Of a stretch of DNA of 23,548 nt, positions 22,839 through 23,548 are shown piece after piece. Position 1 is the stretch's first letter; each line of letters opens with the position of its first letter. Made by a program: the position numbers and the translations under genes. Where the stretch lies: assembly GCA_004555175.1 (NCBI GenBank), contig SFJE01000028.1, positions 1-23,548 on the forward strand. Reading direction: 5' to 3'. The notes under the pieces are model-generated. The model searched no databases. It was not told where the DNA came from and worked only from the letters and a program-made list of their open reading frames with translations. This DNA is from Lentisphaeraceae bacterium. GTDB taxonomy: Bacteria; Verrucomicrobiota; Kiritimatiellia; RFP12; DVOR01.

Positions 22839-23411
22839 ATGAAGCGGCAATGGTTTATGGGGCTCTTGGCCCTGACGTTGGGGGCGATGATGACAGGTTG
22901 CCAGAGCGGATCATGTGCGGTGGTAGGCGCGGTGGAGGGGCGGCTGGCCTCCGAATCGGCCCACCGTTGCCTTTCGCTATGCCTCGGCACGGCCACGGTT
23001 ACGCCGCCCAATCAGCTGGACTATTGTGGGGCGCTTCTGGGGCTGATTCACAACACCCTTCCGCCCAATGACATTCAGCGCGCCTTCCTCGATGAGCAGT
23101 GCCACCTCACCGGCGTCTCGCTTCAACTCCTTGAGCAAACGCAGGTTGGCGCTGTGCATGGGGTTGCGGTGAGTGGCCTCTTGGCCGACATTGCCGAGCT
23201 TCAAGGGGTGCAACTCTCGCTGTTGGCCAATCGCGCCGATACCTTCGGCGGCGCCCAAATCTCCCTGGCGATGAACCGCACCGCCGGCGAGGCCACCGGC
23301 CTCCAAGTTGGCCTGCTGAATGTGGCCACCGAGCTCCACGGCCTCCAGTTGGGGCTGCTGAACATCAACTGTGCCGGCTGGGCCCTTCCCTTAATCAACT
23401 TCGCTTGGTAG
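22839..23411 (+). CDS. Lipoprotein with surface-type GxQxxLLN repeats
   Basis: This 190-aa protein has a lipoprotein signal: basic start MKRQW, hydrophobic core, lipobox ending MTGC with Cys21 as the acylation site. After a cysteine-containing middle part, the C-terminal half (~110-185) has a recurring pattern: GVQLSLLAN, GAQISLAMN, GLQVGLLNVA, GLQLGLLNIN, spaced by 17-20 residues. This resembles the beta-type repeats of LA_2272-like surface proteins. Two adjacent ATGs compete. The second (22839) sits six bases after AAGGAG and is preferred; the first (22836) is only three bases away. A TGCTATGGG element at 22810-22818 is a weak form of the local extended -10. The ligand or role is unknown. 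Confidence 0.8.
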   Translation: MKRQWFMGLLALTLGAMMTGCQSGSCAVVGAVEGRLASESAHRCLSLCLGTATVTPPNQLDYCGALLGLIHNTLPPNDIQRAFLDEQCHLTGVSLQLLEQTQVGAVHGVAVSGLLADIAELQGVQLSLLANRADTFGGAQISLAMNRTAGEATGLQVGLLNVATELHGLQLGLLNINCAGWALPLINFAW

Positions 23412-23548
23412 CGCCCCGCGGTCAGCCCCGCCCCCTCTCGGGCGCTTCGCCCCCAGTTGTAAAGCAAATCGTGAATTGTCTATGCGGCAGGGTGCCTCGC
23501 CTTGCTCGGCCTTCGCGGTCGCGCGATCACGCGGGGGGCCTTGCCCCC
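23412..23548. other. Intergenic end of window
   Basis: After the lipoprotein stop there is GC-rich non-coding DNA with a small hairpin GGGCG-CTT-CGCCC near 23439-23453 and another, GGGGGC-CTT-GCCCCC, at the very end. The words are like those in other intergenic parts of the window. No gene start is supported. Confidence 0.4.

Overview
The window comes from a GC-rich bacterium with a Gram-negative style envelope (CpaB/RcpC-type pilus protein, predicted lipoprotein, MBOAT/SGNH glycan-modification pair, sigma-54-type promoter). The taxon cannot be fixed from sequence alone. The DUF3670-like SNF2 helicase, the AAA-ATPase/PD-(D/E)XK protein and the chaperone sequences would fit a member of the PVC group (Verrucomicrobiota/Kiritimatiellota/Lentisphaerota), but this is a low-confidence guess.

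Layout: (1) 1-93, the 3' end of a 5S rRNA gene and its terminator, i.e. the end of an rRNA operon. (2) 159-900, four head-to-tail copies of a 163-209 bp intergenic repeat, each ending in the same 20-base hairpin. (3) 934-4796, minus strand, a two-gene translationally coupled operon: a SNF2 helicase and an unfamiliar protein with two HTH-like segments. (4) 4797-5425, a decayed C-terminal coding remnant followed by arrays with 22-bp period. (5) 5426-10345, plus strand, a partial Tad/Flp pilus operon: a small membrane-anchored protein, CpaB, an FHA-CpaF fusion ATPase, TadB and TadC. No pilin, secretin, TadZ or prepilin peptidase is present. (6) 10431-13694, an AAA-ATPase/PD-(D/E)XK nuclease-like protein and a polytopic membrane protein of unknown role. 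(7) 13729-14814, murG, convergent with the chaperones across a strong terminator. (8) 14913-18865, minus strand, dnaK-groES-groEL. (9) 18866-19621, a 756-bp divergent intergenic region unusually dense in signals. (10) 19622-22018, an MBOAT O-acyltransferase and an SGNH-like partner. (11) 22166-22573, minus strand, a glycine-rich RRM protein with a long leader and two tandem terminators. (12) 22839-23411, a lipoprotein with surface-type repeats.

The most interesting material is regulatory. dnaK is preceded by a consensus sigma-54 (-24/-12) promoter. Upstream of it lie six perfect TGGCAC boxes at exactly 10-bp spacing and a TGCCAC-N5-GTGGCA palindrome with the geometry of an NtrC-type enhancer site. 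The same intergenic region carries five 22-bp tandem units and, upstream of the MBOAT gene, a ~117-nt segment that folds into a long interrupted stem. A recurrent extended -10 motif (TG-N-TATAnT, no recognisable -35) stands before several genes. For the SNF2 gene, the first Tad gene and murG it sits so close to the ATG that the transcripts should be leaderless. Locus 5235-5425 and locus 19063-19422 share one architecture: 22-bp repeats, then a common ~32-bp box, then an extended -10.
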